A DNA stretch of 64,000 bases, taken from assembly GCF_937980635.1 (NCBI RefSeq), contig NZ_CALJPG010000016.1, positions 35,136 through 99,135 on the forward strand, in the 5' to 3' direction. Positions 33,897 through 43,036 of this stretch are shown here, in pieces. Every line of letters begins with the position of its first letter. Position 1 is the first letter of the stretch. The stretch is from an uncultured Campylobacter sp. (GTDB lineage: Bacteria > Campylobacterota > Campylobacteria > Campylobacterales > Campylobacteraceae). A program made the translations under genes and the position numbers. The notes under the pieces are model-generated. The model was not told the DNA's origin, ran no database searches, and saw only the letters and a program-made list of their open reading frames with translations.

Positions 33897-35525
33897 TTAG
33901 CGCGAAATTCTAATTTTTACTCCGCTTAAAATATCCAAATCCTTGTTATACACCTTTGTATCTACTTCAAAAATTCCAAGCAGCGTGTGAAAAAGATTAT
34001 CGTGCGAAAAAGCGTCGTCCTTATGCGATTTAAGCGCGCCTAGATCGTATCTTTCGCGCATTTTTCCCTCACCTAGCCAAACAATAGCACCGATATGCTT
34101 TTGCGCCTCGGGAGCGAAAAGATAGGGCATGCCGTGCAGATAAACGCCGCTCTCGCCGAGGCTCTCGCCGTGATCGCTCATATAGATCATCGCCGTTTCG
34201 TGCGTCTTAGAATGCGGCTTTAAAAAATCTATAACCTTGCTTAAAAAATAATCCGTGTATAAAATCGCGTTGTCGTAGGCGTTTGAAATTTCTTGCTGCG
34301 AGCAGTTTTCAAGCTCGTTATCGCGGCAAACGGGGCTAAATTTTTCAAATTCTTTCTTATAGCGCTTGAAATACGCAGGCCCGTGATTGCCCATCTGATG
34401 CAGCACGATTAATACGTCTTTGCCCGCGTTTTCGGCGACAAATTTATCAAGCCCTGCAAGCATCCCCTCATCCCTGCACTCTATGTCGCAGATAGGATTA
34501 TTTTGCGGAATTTTAAAATCCTGATATTTTACGCGCAGCGCCACACCTTTGGAATCGGAATTATTATCGCGCCACAAAATTGCCATGTCATCAGCGCGGC
34601 TTAGTATGTCCAATACGTTTTGCTCCTCCGCAGCCTTTTCGACGCTAAATTCCTCGCGATTTAGCAGCGAAAACATGCACGGCACGCTTTGCGCCGTCGA
34701 AGTGCCGCAAGAATGGGTATTGCTTAGGCTTACGACGCCCTGCTCTTTGGCTAGTAGCGGATTAGTATCTCGCTCGTAGCCGTTTAGCGAAAATCTATCC
34801 GCTCTCGCCGCTTCGCCCACGACTACGACGACGAGTTTTTTTGGACTTGTGGAATTTTTATCGATATGCGCGTCCGTAGCGATTTGCATCAGAGGCTGCG
34901 AGCCTTGCTTTTTAGATTTTGCGATAAATTTAACGCCGCTGTAGATCCAATATCCGGGATTTGCGTAGCTACGTAAAATTTTATGCTCTCTGAAAAATGA
35001 CGCGTAGTATTTGCTAAATCCAAAAAGCAGCGCCGCAATGATTATTATGCAAATGCCCGCTACTTTGAGCTTAGCTAAAATTTCAAATTTAAGCGGACGG
35101 TAGCTAACGCGCGCGCGAGCAATCAGCACGCAGGGCAAGACGCCCAGCACCAGCACGTAAATCGCTAGTCTCGGGCTAAAAAGATCCGCTGACTCGGCAA
35201 AGTTCGTCTGGGCTGCGTTACGGATCATCTCCGAATCGATTACGACGTTATAGCTATCCATGAAATACGCCGTAAACGACGAAATAAAAAAGCATATCAT
35301 CAAAATCGGCTTTGTCGTATAGCGCGAGCTAAAAATCGTAAAAAATAGCGTCAAAAAAGCGATCAAAGCTGCCATGTCGCAGACAAGATAGATAAAATTT
35401 AGCCCCGAGATTCCGTAGGCATTTATGATATTTTTAAAAAACGAGAAGTTAAAAAACATCACAAAAGCAAGCGAGCTTAGAAAAATAAGCTTCTGCTGCG
35501 ACGGATTTTTAAAAATGCTAGGCAC
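33897..35525 (-). CDS. Phosphoethanolamine transferase (EptA/EptC family)
   Basis: Inner-membrane enzyme that transfers phosphoethanolamine to lipid A and, in Campylobacter (EptC), also to other surface targets. 542 residues from a GTG at 35525 that has AAGGAA six bases upstream; a TTG nine codons earlier lacks a ribosome site. Five N-terminal helices within residues 1-180, then a periplasmic sulfatase-like domain. Metal/nucleophile motifs: V-V-V-G-E-A-A-R-A-D-R-F-S-L-N-G-Y near residue 235, C-G-T-S-T-A-Q-S-V-P-C-M-F-S with the catalytic Thr, L-H-Q-M-G-N-H-G-P, and Y-M-S-D-H-G-E-S-L-G-E. Would modify lipid A charge and resistance to cationic peptides. Confidence 0.93.
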   Translation of the reverse strand: MPSIFKNPSQQKLIFLSSLAFVMFFNFSFFKNIINAYGISGLNFIYLVCDMAALIAFLTLFFTIFSSRYTTKPILMICFFISSFTAYFMDSYNVVIDSEMIRNAAQTNFAESADLFSPRLAIYVLVLGVLPCVLIARARVSYRPLKFEILAKLKVAGICIIIIAALLFGFSKYYASFFREHKILRSYANPGYWIYSGVKFIAKSKKQGSQPLMQIATDAHIDKNSTSPKKLVVVVVGEAARADRFSLNGYERDTNPLLAKEQGVVSLSNTHSCGTSTAQSVPCMFSLLNREEFSVEKAAEEQNVLDILSRADDMAILWRDNNSDSKGVALRVKYQDFKIPQNNPICDIECRDEGMLAGLDKFVAENAGKDVLIVLHQMGNHGPAYFKRYKKEFEKFSPVCRDNELENCSQQEISNAYDNAILYTDYFLSKVIDFLKPHSKTHETAMIYMSDHGESLGESGVYLHGMPYLFAPEAQKHIGAIVWLGEGKMRERYDLGALKSHKDDAFSHDNLFHTLLGIFEVDTKVYNKDLDILSGVKIRISR

Positions 35526-35731
35526 AAAGCGTTCCTTGAGATAAAATTTCAAGTTGAAATTTTACGGCGTTTTGGTAAATGCTCGGAAATTCTGCGCTTC
35601 GTATCTCACAAATCGCAGCAAAATTTTTGTGAAATTTTAAAATTCTTCGCACATTCATCTTAGCTTCATCTTGAAGTTTTAAAATTGCGCCATCCAAAAT
35701 AAATTTGGAAATAAAATTAAAAGGATTAAAG

Positions 35732-36235
35732 ATGAAAAATCTTAAAGCTTTAGGCGCACTCGCCGCTACATTCGCCCTTGTGGGCGCATTAAACGCAGGA
35801 AGTTTTAGCGAAAAAGACGCTAAAGTTTCATTCGATCAAGCGATAGGGATCGCGCAGCAAAACTTTGGTGACGCGACTATAAAAAGCGTAGAAATCGACG
35901 ATGAGCACGGAAGGCTCGTCTATGAGATCGAGTCGTATAAAGAAGGTAGCGAAAGCGAGATCAAAATCGACGCTCAAAGCGGCGAAATTTTAAAGACTCA
36001 AACGCAAAAGAAGCTAAAGCCTAATAAAATTGATTATTCGCAGGTCAAAATCAGTGCCGCAGACGCTCGCACTAAAGCACTTAGCGCAAACGCCGGCTGG
36101 GATTTTCGCGAGGTCGATTTGGAAAGTAACGGCGGTAAGCCTGTATACGAAGTCAAACTACGCCAAGGTATGAGCAAAAAAGAGGTGCTAATCGACGCCG
36201 CTACGGGCGAACAGATCTCGCAGCGTCAAAAATAA
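35732..36235 (+). CDS. Periplasmic PepSY-domain protein
   Basis: 167 residues from the ATG at 35732, which follows AAAAGGATTAAAG and begins a signal peptide (M-K-N-L-K-A-L-G-A-L-A-A-T-F-A-L-V-G-A-L-N-A). The mature part has two PepSY repeats, each with V-S-F-D-Q-A/ISAADA-type helix and a Y-E-I/V-x-S or Y-E-V-K-L strand followed by I-D-A-x-x-G-E. PepSY proteins next to two-component genes are common and may inhibit proteases or sense the envelope. Followed 14 bases later by the zinc-ribbon membrane protein and then the two-component pair. Confidence 0.88.
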   Translation: MKNLKALGALAATFALVGALNAGSFSEKDAKVSFDQAIGIAQQNFGDATIKSVEIDDEHGRLVYEIESYKEGSESEIKIDAQSGEILKTQTQKKLKPNKIDYSQVKISAADARTKALSANAGWDFREVDLESNGGKPVYEVKLRQGMSKKEVLIDAATGEQISQRQK

Positions 36236-36248
36236 GCAAAGGCGTGAG

Positions 36249-36785
36249 ATGAAAAATCAAAGCTTAAAGGGTGGAGCAGATAACTCCGCCCAAACTAGTG
36301 AGGCTTTGAACGCTAGGGATTTTAGCATAAACGAAAATGCTGATGCTATGACTTATGGTGCCCAAAATGCAGACGCGGCTAAAAATTTAGATGAAAATAT
36401 GCAAGATTTTTCGGTAAATTTAGCAAGCGAAACAAGCGAGCGGAATTCTTCGCAGACGCAAGACTTATCAAGTGCGCAAAATTTCGCTAGCGAGCAAAAT
36501 TTAGCCGATACGCAAAATTTTTCAGATACAAGTAATTTCGCAAGCGCGCGAGATTATGCCAGTGCAGCAAGCTGCGCGGAGGTTTGTAATTCTTGCAAGC
36601 CAGTGCTTTGCAGCCGCTGCAAACGCGAAATCGCTAAGCAAAATTTTAAGCTTGGCTGCGTAGGATTTGGGCTTTTTGCGCTAAATATCGCAGCAGGCGC
36701 ACTAAATTTTTTAGGGTGGTTAGGAGGCGTAGCGGATAAAAAGGCAAGCGAGATTAGAGCTAGACAAAAGGCGCCTGCGAATTAG
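36249..36785 (+). CDS. Putative zinc-ribbon membrane protein with low-complexity N-terminus
   Basis: 178 residues. Residues ~10-110 are low-complexity, with recurrent Q-N-F-A, Q-N-L-A, S-N-F-A units encoded round AAATTT blocks, the same texture as the inserts in HydD and PbpC. Residues ~110-135 carry cysteines in C-x4-C-x2-C ... C-x2-C-K-R, a plausible zinc ribbon, then a hydrophobic helix (about 140-162) and a short basic tail. No family recognised. An AAAGGCGTGAG ribosome site and 14-base gap suggest co-transcription with the PepSY gene. The conserved core may be only the last ~70 residues. Confidence 0.6.
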   Translation: MKNQSLKGGADNSAQTSEALNARDFSINENADAMTYGAQNADAAKNLDENMQDFSVNLASETSERNSSQTQDLSSAQNFASEQNLADTQNFSDTSNFASARDYASAASCAEVCNSCKPVLCSRCKREIAKQNFKLGCVGFGLFALNIAAGALNFLGWLGGVADKKASEIRARQKAPAN

Positions 36786-36917
36786 TGCAACTCCCTAACG
36801 CTACTGAAATTTAGCGGTGCGTAAAATGAGCGTGTTTACACATCCAAGGCACCGCAAAATTTATGCGTTTTTGGCTAAAATGGCGGATTGGAATTAGCAA
36901 AATTTTAAAGGAGCGCT

Positions 36918-37580
36918 TTGAAAATTTTACTTGTCGAGGATGAAAAAGATCTAAATAAAATCATCGCAAAATGTCTGAAAAAGGACGGCTACAGCGTAGA
37001 TTGCGCCTTTTGCGGCAAGGAAGCACTAGAGTTTTTGGATGTCGCAAAATATGACGCTATCGTGCTTGATGCTATGATGCCCGTGATGGACGGCTTTGAG
37101 TTTTTAAAGGCGGCGCGGACGCGTGGACTGGGAACGCCGGTTTTATTTTTAACTGCGCGGGACGCCAAAGAAGATATCATCGCAGGGCTTGATCTGGGCG
37201 CAGATGATTATATGGTTAAGCCCTTTGATTTTCGTGAGCTTTTGGCGCGGCTTCGCGCAATTATTAGGCGTAAAAACGCTACTGCTGATAACGAAATTAT
37301 CATAGGGCAAGTGCGCCTAAATCTAAGCAAAAAATCGGTCGTCTGCGCAGGCGAGGTAGTGGAGTTAACGGGTAAGGAATATAGAATTTTAGAGCTTTTG
37401 ATGCTAAATCGCAGTGCGATTTTAAGCCGAGAACAAATCGGCGATAGCATTTGGGATTTTAGCGACGAAGCGAGCTCAAATGTTATCGATGTTTTAATCA
37501 AAAATATCCGCAAAAAGCTAGGCGAACACGGCAATATAATAGAAACGAAGCGAGGGCTTGGCTATGTCGTGGCAAGATAG
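36918..37580 (+). CDS. OmpR-family response regulator
   Basis: 220 residues, TTG start at 36918 preceded by AAAGGAGCGC, giving M-K-I-L-L-V-E-D-E-K-D-L. Receiver domain with acidic pair E-D-E, phosphoacceptor Asp in I-V-L-D-A-M-M-P near residue 52, T/A-R-D switch and K in Y-M-V-K-P-F-D-F. C-terminal winged helix: E-L-T-G-K-E-Y-R-I-L-E-L-L ... R-E-Q-I ... S-N-V-I-D-V-L-I-K-N-I-R-K-K-L. Overlaps the kinase gene by 17 bases. The PepSY gene upstream suggests an envelope or metal stress signal. Confidence 0.95.
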   Translation: MKILLVEDEKDLNKIIAKCLKKDGYSVDCAFCGKEALEFLDVAKYDAIVLDAMMPVMDGFEFLKAARTRGLGTPVLFLTARDAKEDIIAGLDLGADDYMVKPFDFRELLARLRAIIRRKNATADNEIIIGQVRLNLSKKSVVCAGEVVELTGKEYRILELLMLNRSAILSREQIGDSIWDFSDEASSNVIDVLIKNIRKKLGEHGNIIETKRGLGYVVAR

Positions 37581-39285
37581 CAAGATTTGGATTAAAATTT
37601 CAGCGATTACGAAGCAGATTTTTGCCGCTACGGCGCTTTTCATATTAAAATTCGTGCGAAATTTTAAACAGAATTTTACGCATAATTTTGCGTGTTTAAA
37701 GAAAAGCCGCAAGAAAAATCCCATGCAAAATATCGAGTTAAACCAGGCTCTAAATTCTACTCAAAGCCAGGCGTCAAATTTTAGAAGTAATTCCACGCAA
37801 AATCCGGCATCAAATTCCGCGCCAAATTTTTCTGCTACAAGCGCAAAGCCTGATCTAGCGCAAAATTCTAATAGCGTCCTCGCGCAAAGTCAAGGACAAA
37901 ATTTCGCGTCTAAAATCGCGATAAGAAATTTTACTCAAGTCTTATCTAGAGTATTCGCAACTGCTAAAGAAAATTTTAGCTCGCGCGCGCTACCTATCAG
38001 CCTACGCGTGACGCTTTATTACAGCGTATTTATTTTGGTGCTTGCAGGCGCTATTATCGGCATTTGCGGCTATATTTTAGACGAAGTATCAGGAAGCTCC
38101 GTTAGCCAAAAAAAGCTTGCCCACCTAGTGCAAAAAGCCGCGCGCGAGGACAAGCTAAAAAGCTTTGATGACGGTGTATTTTTCTACGAACATGACGGAC
38201 AGGGCGGCGTGATCGCGGGATTTGTGCCTAAAGGCTTCGATCCTGCGCTGCCGCTCTCGCCTCAAGGCGCGCGCGAGGTGGAGCTTGACGACGATGAGTT
38301 TTTCTATTACGACGCGCAGATCAAAGGGCGCAGCGCATGGATACGCGGCGTAATCGCAGTTAGCGAGTTTGAGCTTGCGATGAAGCGCGTGATGCTAATC
38401 GCTCTTATCCTATCGCCGCTATTTGTGGCGCTCGTCATCTACGGCGGCTATGCCATCATAAAAAGAGCGTTTAAACCCGTGCGCACTATGTCGCGTACAG
38501 CTAGCGAGATCGGAGCTAGCGGCGATTTTACGCGGCGAATAGAACTACCGCGAGGCAAGGATGAACTAAGCGCGCTTGCAGCTACGTTTAATGAAATGCT
38601 AGCATCGCTGCAAAGCGCGTTTGAGCGCGAGCGGCAGCTAAGCGCCGATCTTTCGCATGAGCTGCGTACGCCCGCTGCCGTTATACTGGCTCAAAGCGAC
38701 TACGCCCTAGCCTACGAGCAAGACGCGAGCGAGGCGAAGGAGAGTTTCGCGGTCATCAACAATCAAGCGCGTAAAATTTCGGCGCTAATAGAGCAAATTT
38801 TAGAGCTTGCCCGCTTACAGCGTGGCGTGCGTTTGGCACCCGTAAGCTTAAGCAAAATCGCAAGCGAGTGCGCGCAAGACTTTCAACTTTTGTGCGCACA
38901 AAAGGGGCTAAGCTTTAGCTCGCAGATAGCCGAGGGCGTGCGCGTAAACGGCGATGAGCTGCTTTTGATCAGGCTGATTAACAATCTTTTAAGCAATGCT
39001 TTAAAATTTACGCGCAGTAGCGTCGCTTTAGAGCTTTGCGTCAGTGCAGACGCGTGCGAACTTAGCATAAGTGACGATGGAGAGGGCATAGAGCCTGCTT
39101 TGCAAACTAAAATTTGGGACAAGCTCTATCAAATCGAGCGTTCCAGAAATCGCGAGCAAAATAGCGGTGCAGGGCTCGGGCTAGCCATCGCCTCACAAAT
39201 CGCAAAGATCCATGGCGCGCAGATTTCGCTGCGTAGCGAAGTAGGATGCGGAAGCAAATTTAGCGTGGAGTTTAAGAAGGTTTAG
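37564..39285 (+). CDS. Sensor histidine kinase with low-complexity N-terminal insert
   Basis: 573 residues from the ATG at 37564, overlapping the response regulator. Residues ~50-115 (DNA about 37,725-37,980) are a Ser/Asn/Gln/Ala tract (N-S-T-Q-S-Q, N-F-R-S-N-S, Q-N-P-A-S-N-S type units) absent from typical kinases. Then helix 1 (about 142-166, L-R-V-T-L-Y-Y-S-V-F-I-L-V-L-A), a ~110-residue periplasmic sensor, helix 2 (V-M-L-I-A-L-I-L-S-P-L-F-V-A-L), HAMP, the H-box S-A-D-L-S-H-E-L-R-T-P, and the ATPase N, G1 and G2 boxes (N-N-L-L-S-N-A-L-K-F, S-D-D-G-E-G-I, G-A-G-L-G-L-A). The true start may be later; the tract itself would be cytoplasmic. Confidence 0.92.
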   Translation: MSWQDSKIWIKISAITKQIFAATALFILKFVRNFKQNFTHNFACLKKSRKKNPMQNIELNQALNSTQSQASNFRSNSTQNPASNSAPNFSATSAKPDLAQNSNSVLAQSQGQNFASKIAIRNFTQVLSRVFATAKENFSSRALPISLRVTLYYSVFILVLAGAIIGICGYILDEVSGSSVSQKKLAHLVQKAAREDKLKSFDDGVFFYEHDGQGGVIAGFVPKGFDPALPLSPQGAREVELDDDEFFYYDAQIKGRSAWIRGVIAVSEFELAMKRVMLIALILSPLFVALVIYGGYAIIKRAFKPVRTMSRTASEIGASGDFTRRIELPRGKDELSALAATFNEMLASLQSAFERERQLSADLSHELRTPAAVILAQSDYALAYEQDASEAKESFAVINNQARKISALIEQILELARLQRGVRLAPVSLSKIASECAQDFQLLCAQKGLSFSSQIAEGVRVNGDELLLIRLINNLLSNALKFTRSSVALELCVSADACELSISDDGEGIEPALQTKIWDKLYQIERSRNREQNSGAGLGLAIASQIAKIHGAQISLRSEVGCGSKFSVEFKKV

Positions 39286-39741
39286 GCGGTTTTGTGGGCT
39301 TGGTGGCGTAAAGAAATGCTGGGCGGCGAAATTCTTAAAATTTTATCGCCTATCGTTGCTTAAATTTAACGGCTATAGCACAGTATATAGGGGCGATGGT
39401 GTAATTTTAAAATTAGGCCGGCGTCGCCAATAATATCGGATGATTTTTGCGATAGTCGTGCGCTTTTAAATTTAAATGGGCCAAATTAAATGGGCCAAAT
39501 TTTAAAATTTAGTTTTACCGCGAAATTCCACGGCGAATTAATAAGGCAAGGCGCGGCATTTTGCCCTTGGGCGAATTAATAAGGCAAGCGCTTTAGAGCT
39601 TAAGTAGGCCGGCGCGGGTAATTTAAGAATTTTGAGATATGCGGTAAAATAAGCCTTCGCTGAAATTTCACGGCGCAGTATTGCAAAATAAACCTTTGCT
39701 AAAATTCTAAGACGCCACATTCGGCTCTAGAGAATTTAAAT
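39286..39741. repeat. Repeat-rich intergenic region after the kinase gene
   Basis: No gene. From left: a partial copy of the 28,840 inverted-repeat element near 39,437-39,462; a 14-base tandem duplication AAATGGGCCAAATT (39,474-39,487 and 39,488-39,501); a 19-base direct repeat GGCGAATTAATAAGGCAAG (39,532-39,550 and 39,570-39,588); and scattered AAATTT/AAATTC blocks. Looks like a spot where short duplications accumulate. Confidence 0.7.
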
Positions 39742-40038
39742 TTAGGAGTATCTAGCGACCGAGTAAAAATTTAAATACGGAGCAAAAAAGACGGACTGAG
39801 ATTTAAGGCCGCTTACATAAGCGAAATTTCTCTTTTTGCCCGCCTCTCTCTTGCAGCTTACGGCGATATAGCCGTTTGCCTTACCTCGCCCGCCGTTTAT
39901 TAGTATGACCCTACCGCGCTCGTCGGTCTCGTATCCGTAGCGAGTGCTGTAGCCAAATTTTACGAGGATCTTGCACGGCGGTAGGTTAAATTTTACTAGC
40001 TCGCGGCGAGTTACTTTTTTGCGCCATATTCGTTGCAA
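39742..40038 (-). CDS. Small hypothetical protein, doubtful
   Basis: 98-codon frame with a basic product. The middle part (G-Y-S-T-R-Y-G-Y-E-T-D-E-R-G-R-V-I-L-I-N-G-G) has a protein-like residue mix and the frame is free of AT-block translation there, which is why it is listed. No clear ribosome site, no recognised domain, no operon partner. It might be a decayed fragment of a larger gene. Confidence 0.3.
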   Translation of the reverse strand: MQRIWRKKVTRRELVKFNLPPCKILVKFGYSTRYGYETDERGRVILINGGRGKANGYIAVSCKREAGKKRNFAYVSGLKSQSVFFAPYLNFYSVARYS

Positions 40039-40137
40039 AATATCGCACCTTAGCCGTGCGAAGCGCTGTTAAAAAGTAAAATTTCCTCGCCCGTTTTCAT
40101 GTATTTGATTGCGAACTTGCGAGGTATGAGCTCGCCC

Positions 40138-40899
40138 TCATAAGTCTGCGGCGATGGACTTTTCTAAATTTTTCGCCCTGCCTAGGATCGTAATCGCCTT
40201 GTGCTCGCATATATTTACGCACCTGTAGCAAAGCGTGCACTCATCGCCGAATTGCGCCTTTTTGCAAGCGAGCTTTATGTTACGCATCGGGCAGGGTTTG
40301 ACGCAAGCCCCGCAGCCGCTGCATCGCGATGGATCGAGGCTCGGCCTGCGCTTAGCAAAGGGGCTTTTGTCCCAAATTTTCATCCAAAGCCGCTGTCCTA
40401 AAAACCCTGCGATACGACAAAGCGCACCTAGCCCCTCTTGCGGCGGACGGCCTGCGATAAGCGCCTCCGCAACGCGTCTGACTTTAGCGTCCGCCTCTTT
40501 GATTATGCGCTCGTTTTTCGCTTGCGAGTAGCTAAAAATCGCCACATCGAGGATGAACGCGGGCATTTTGATATGAGCGCCGCCCGTTATGTTTGCGCCG
40601 AATTGTTTTAAAACTCTAGCCGCGCACCCTGCCCCGTCGCCGCTGAAAATCTCCATCGTAGCGAGGATGAATACGTTTTTGCCGCTAAAGCTCGCGCCGT
40701 TTCGGTAGAGGAAGTCGCGCACGATACGCGGCAGGTCGCTAAAATAGACGGGATATGCCAAAATGACGTCATTGTGGTGCTTTAAAAGCTCATTGCAAGC
40801 CTTGCTCTCGATCGAGACGCAAACGCCGCCAAGATGAGCGATAAGCCTATCCACGCAGTGCTTCGTGTTGCCCGTGGCGCTAAAATAGATCGCTATCAT
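40138..40899 (-). CDS. Flavodoxin-ferredoxin fusion (EFR1-like)
   Basis: 253 residues. N-terminal flavodoxin-like domain opens with I-Y-F-S-A-T-G-N-T-K-H-C, the phosphate-binding loop for FMN. The C-terminal third has two [4Fe-4S] motifs, C-S-G-C-G-A-C-V-K-P-C-P and C-T-L-C-Y-R-C-V-N-I-C. This fits the EFR1-family ferredoxin architecture, a cytoplasmic electron carrier of uncertain partner. Proximity to two periplasmic reductase flavoproteins may be coincidental because this protein has no export signal. A G-rich Shine-Dalgarno (GGGGGGCGGGC) precedes the ATG. Confidence 0.88.
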   Translation of the reverse strand: MIAIYFSATGNTKHCVDRLIAHLGGVCVSIESKACNELLKHHNDVILAYPVYFSDLPRIVRDFLYRNGASFSGKNVFILATMEIFSGDGAGCAARVLKQFGANITGGAHIKMPAFILDVAIFSYSQAKNERIIKEADAKVRRVAEALIAGRPPQEGLGALCRIAGFLGQRLWMKIWDKSPFAKRRPSLDPSRCSGCGACVKPCPMRNIKLACKKAQFGDECTLCYRCVNICEHKAITILGRAKNLEKSIAADL

Positions 40900-41034
40900 G
40901 CCCGCCCCCCAAACTATGTGAATTTCGGTGAAATTTAACCCTTATCGAACGAATAGAATTTTACGTTTCTTTTGCATAAAATTTTAAAATTTAGACGCGA
41001 CAGCGAAATTTAAATATGCCGTCGCACCCTAAAT

Positions 41035-42579
41035 TCAGATATTTTCTGCCGCCACCATGCCAAAAACCATACAATCAGCCATGCTCATAGTACCGAGCCT
41101 ACTTGCGCCGTGAACGCCACCGGTGATTTCGCCCGCTGCATATAGCCCTGCGATCGGCTCGCCGATAGCCGCGTCAATAACCTGGGCTTTGGTATTGATC
41201 TGCACGCCGCCCATGCAGTAAAGAATTTTTGGGCTTGTTTGGCACGCATAAAATGGAGCTTTTGATACGTCGATACCGCCTACATCGGCTTTTGTCAAAG
41301 GCTTGCCAAACTCCGGGTCGCTTCCTGCTTTGACATAGCCGTTAAAATCCGCGACGGTTTTTAAAAACGGCTCCAGCGGAATTTTATAAAATTTTGCAAG
41401 CTCTTCCAAGGTATTAAATTTTTTGATTGAGCCTGCTTCTACGCCTTTTGACGTATAGACCGGATTATTTGCATCAACTGCGGCTTGATCGCAGATATTT
41501 ACGGGGTAGTTGTCGTTATTTTCGCTCTCCGCCATGCATTTAAAGATCGCTTCGGTTTTGATCTTGCGCCCGGCGTGCTCGTTCATAAAGCGTTTGCCCG
41601 TCTTTGGATCGACGGTTAGACCATAGTCGTTAGCGCAGTGATTTGAAAATAGCGCAGAAGTACCAAATCCCTTCTCGCTAGGATTGGTATAAGGATTTAG
41701 TTGAATCCAGCTGAGTTGCAAAGGATTCGCACCTAGCTTCATCGCCGCGATAAGTGCACCTGCGGTAGCACCAGGTTGGCTTACGGTTTCGATATTGTCT
41801 TTTAGATACGGCACCTGCTGCGCGCGAAACCATTTATCTGAGCTGTATCCACCCGCAGCCAGAACGACGCCATCTTTGGCTTTAAAAAATTTTACTTCGC
41901 CACTTTTGTTTTCCCTATCATCGCTAGCAAGCTACGGATCGAACTTATATTCTTCGCGACACTTCACGCCTACGACGCGACCGCTGTCATCTACGACAAA
42001 ATCATCAAATTTAGTACGCTTCTTAATTACAGCATTTGCATTTTCCTCGATCGCCTTATGCATCGGCTGGATGTAGCCCGAGCCGCTAGCATTTTTGGCC
42101 TGTACGGCGCGCTTTAGCGAGTGTCCACTGGCAGATATCACCTTGCCCGAAAACTCCACTCCGATGCTTTTTAGGTATTCAAAAGCATCGCCTGCGCGGT
42201 CGTAGATGACGCCTAGCAAATCTACGTGATTTAAATTTAGCCCGTCTTTTAGGCAATCTGCAATGAAAGCCTCTTTGCTATCCGTGATGCCCGCAGCTTT
42301 TTGGAATTCGTTATTTGGCACCGCCATATTGCCGGCGTTAATGACGGAATTGCCGCCCGCACGGCCCATCTTTTCGATCATAAGCACCTTTTTGCCGCGC
42401 TTAAGAGCCTGAAGTGTCGCCATCGAGCCTGCAAAACCGCTACCGATAACAACAACGTCATATTCTTCGTCAAATTTTACGTCTTTGGCGTTTTGCGTTG
42501 CACTCGCACTGCTTGCAGCCAAAGCTAGGGCTCCCACCGCGCCAATTTTAATAAAATTTCGTCTTGAAATTTCTTGCAT
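41035..42579 (-). pseudogene. Flavocytochrome-c-like reductase flavoprotein, interrupted by an in-frame TAG
   Basis: Reading from the ATG at 42579 (GGAGCAAAAA upstream) the frame runs through a Tat signal (S/R-R-R-N-F-I-K) and FAD motif V-V-I-G-S-G-F-A-G. It meets TAG at 41,932-41,934 directly after Y-K-F-D-P, and continues in the same frame to 41,035. The intact paralogue at 43,037 has Lys (AAA) at that point. No frameshift is needed; one base change (AAG or CAG to TAG) would explain it. Downstream, the substrate-site segment reads I-L-Y-C-M-G-G where the paralogue has V-H-H-T-M-G-G, so an active-site His is also lost. The two halves separately would be inactive. Total 514 codons including the stop position. 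Confidence 0.85.
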
Positions 42580-43036
42580 TTTTTGCTCCTTGCGTTGAAA
42601 TTTTATAGATTATACACCCACGTAGCGAAATTTAAAATTTAACGTAAAGACTTAGTGATAGAATTTTAAAAATTTAGAAAAGAAATTTTAAAAGTGCAAA
42701 TTTAAAGCGAATAAATTCCGCTCCGATAGCCGAAGTCTAGGCGTAAATTTTAAAATTTACGGCGCACGGATTTGCTCGCCGCCGTTGCGAAATTTTACTG
42801 CCGATATAAAATTTTAAAGTGCGCGGTATTCAAATTTAAAACTCGTGCGGCAGAATTTTAAGCGCTTTAAATTTTAAAACGCTTTGAAATGCTGCGGCAC
42901 GCTTTGCGGCTCTACCTTGAAATTTTAAAGACTCGCACAGTATTTCGGCGCAAAGCACGTACCGCTACTTTGCGCCGAAATTTAATAAAGCGCGCGTTGA
43001 CAACCGCTTTGCGCCGAAATTTTGTAAGCGCTAAAT
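42580..43036. other. Intergenic region between the two reductase genes
   Basis: 457 bases, no gene. It holds many AAATTT/AAATTC blocks, a terminator-like hairpin at 42,943-42,980, and a second copy of its right arm, CTTTGCGCCGAAATTT, at 43,007-43,022. Promoter for the interrupted gene is expected near 42,590-42,640. Confidence 0.5.
42943..42980 (-). terminator. Hairpin downstream of the intact reductase gene
   Basis: Perfect 13-base arms TTTCGGCGCAAAG (42,943-42,955) and CTTTGCGCCGAAA (42,968-42,980) with a 12-base loop. It lies 57 bases after the stop at 43,037 on the minus strand. The extra right-arm copy at 43,007-43,022 could pair with the left arm instead. No long T-tract follows, so efficiency is uncertain. 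Confidence 0.5.

Noticed and set aside
41932..41934. Recoded stop (selenocysteine or pyrrolysine) in the reductase gene
   Set aside because: The codon is TAG, not TGA; no pyrrolysine system is expected in this group, and the intact paralogue has an ordinary Lys there.
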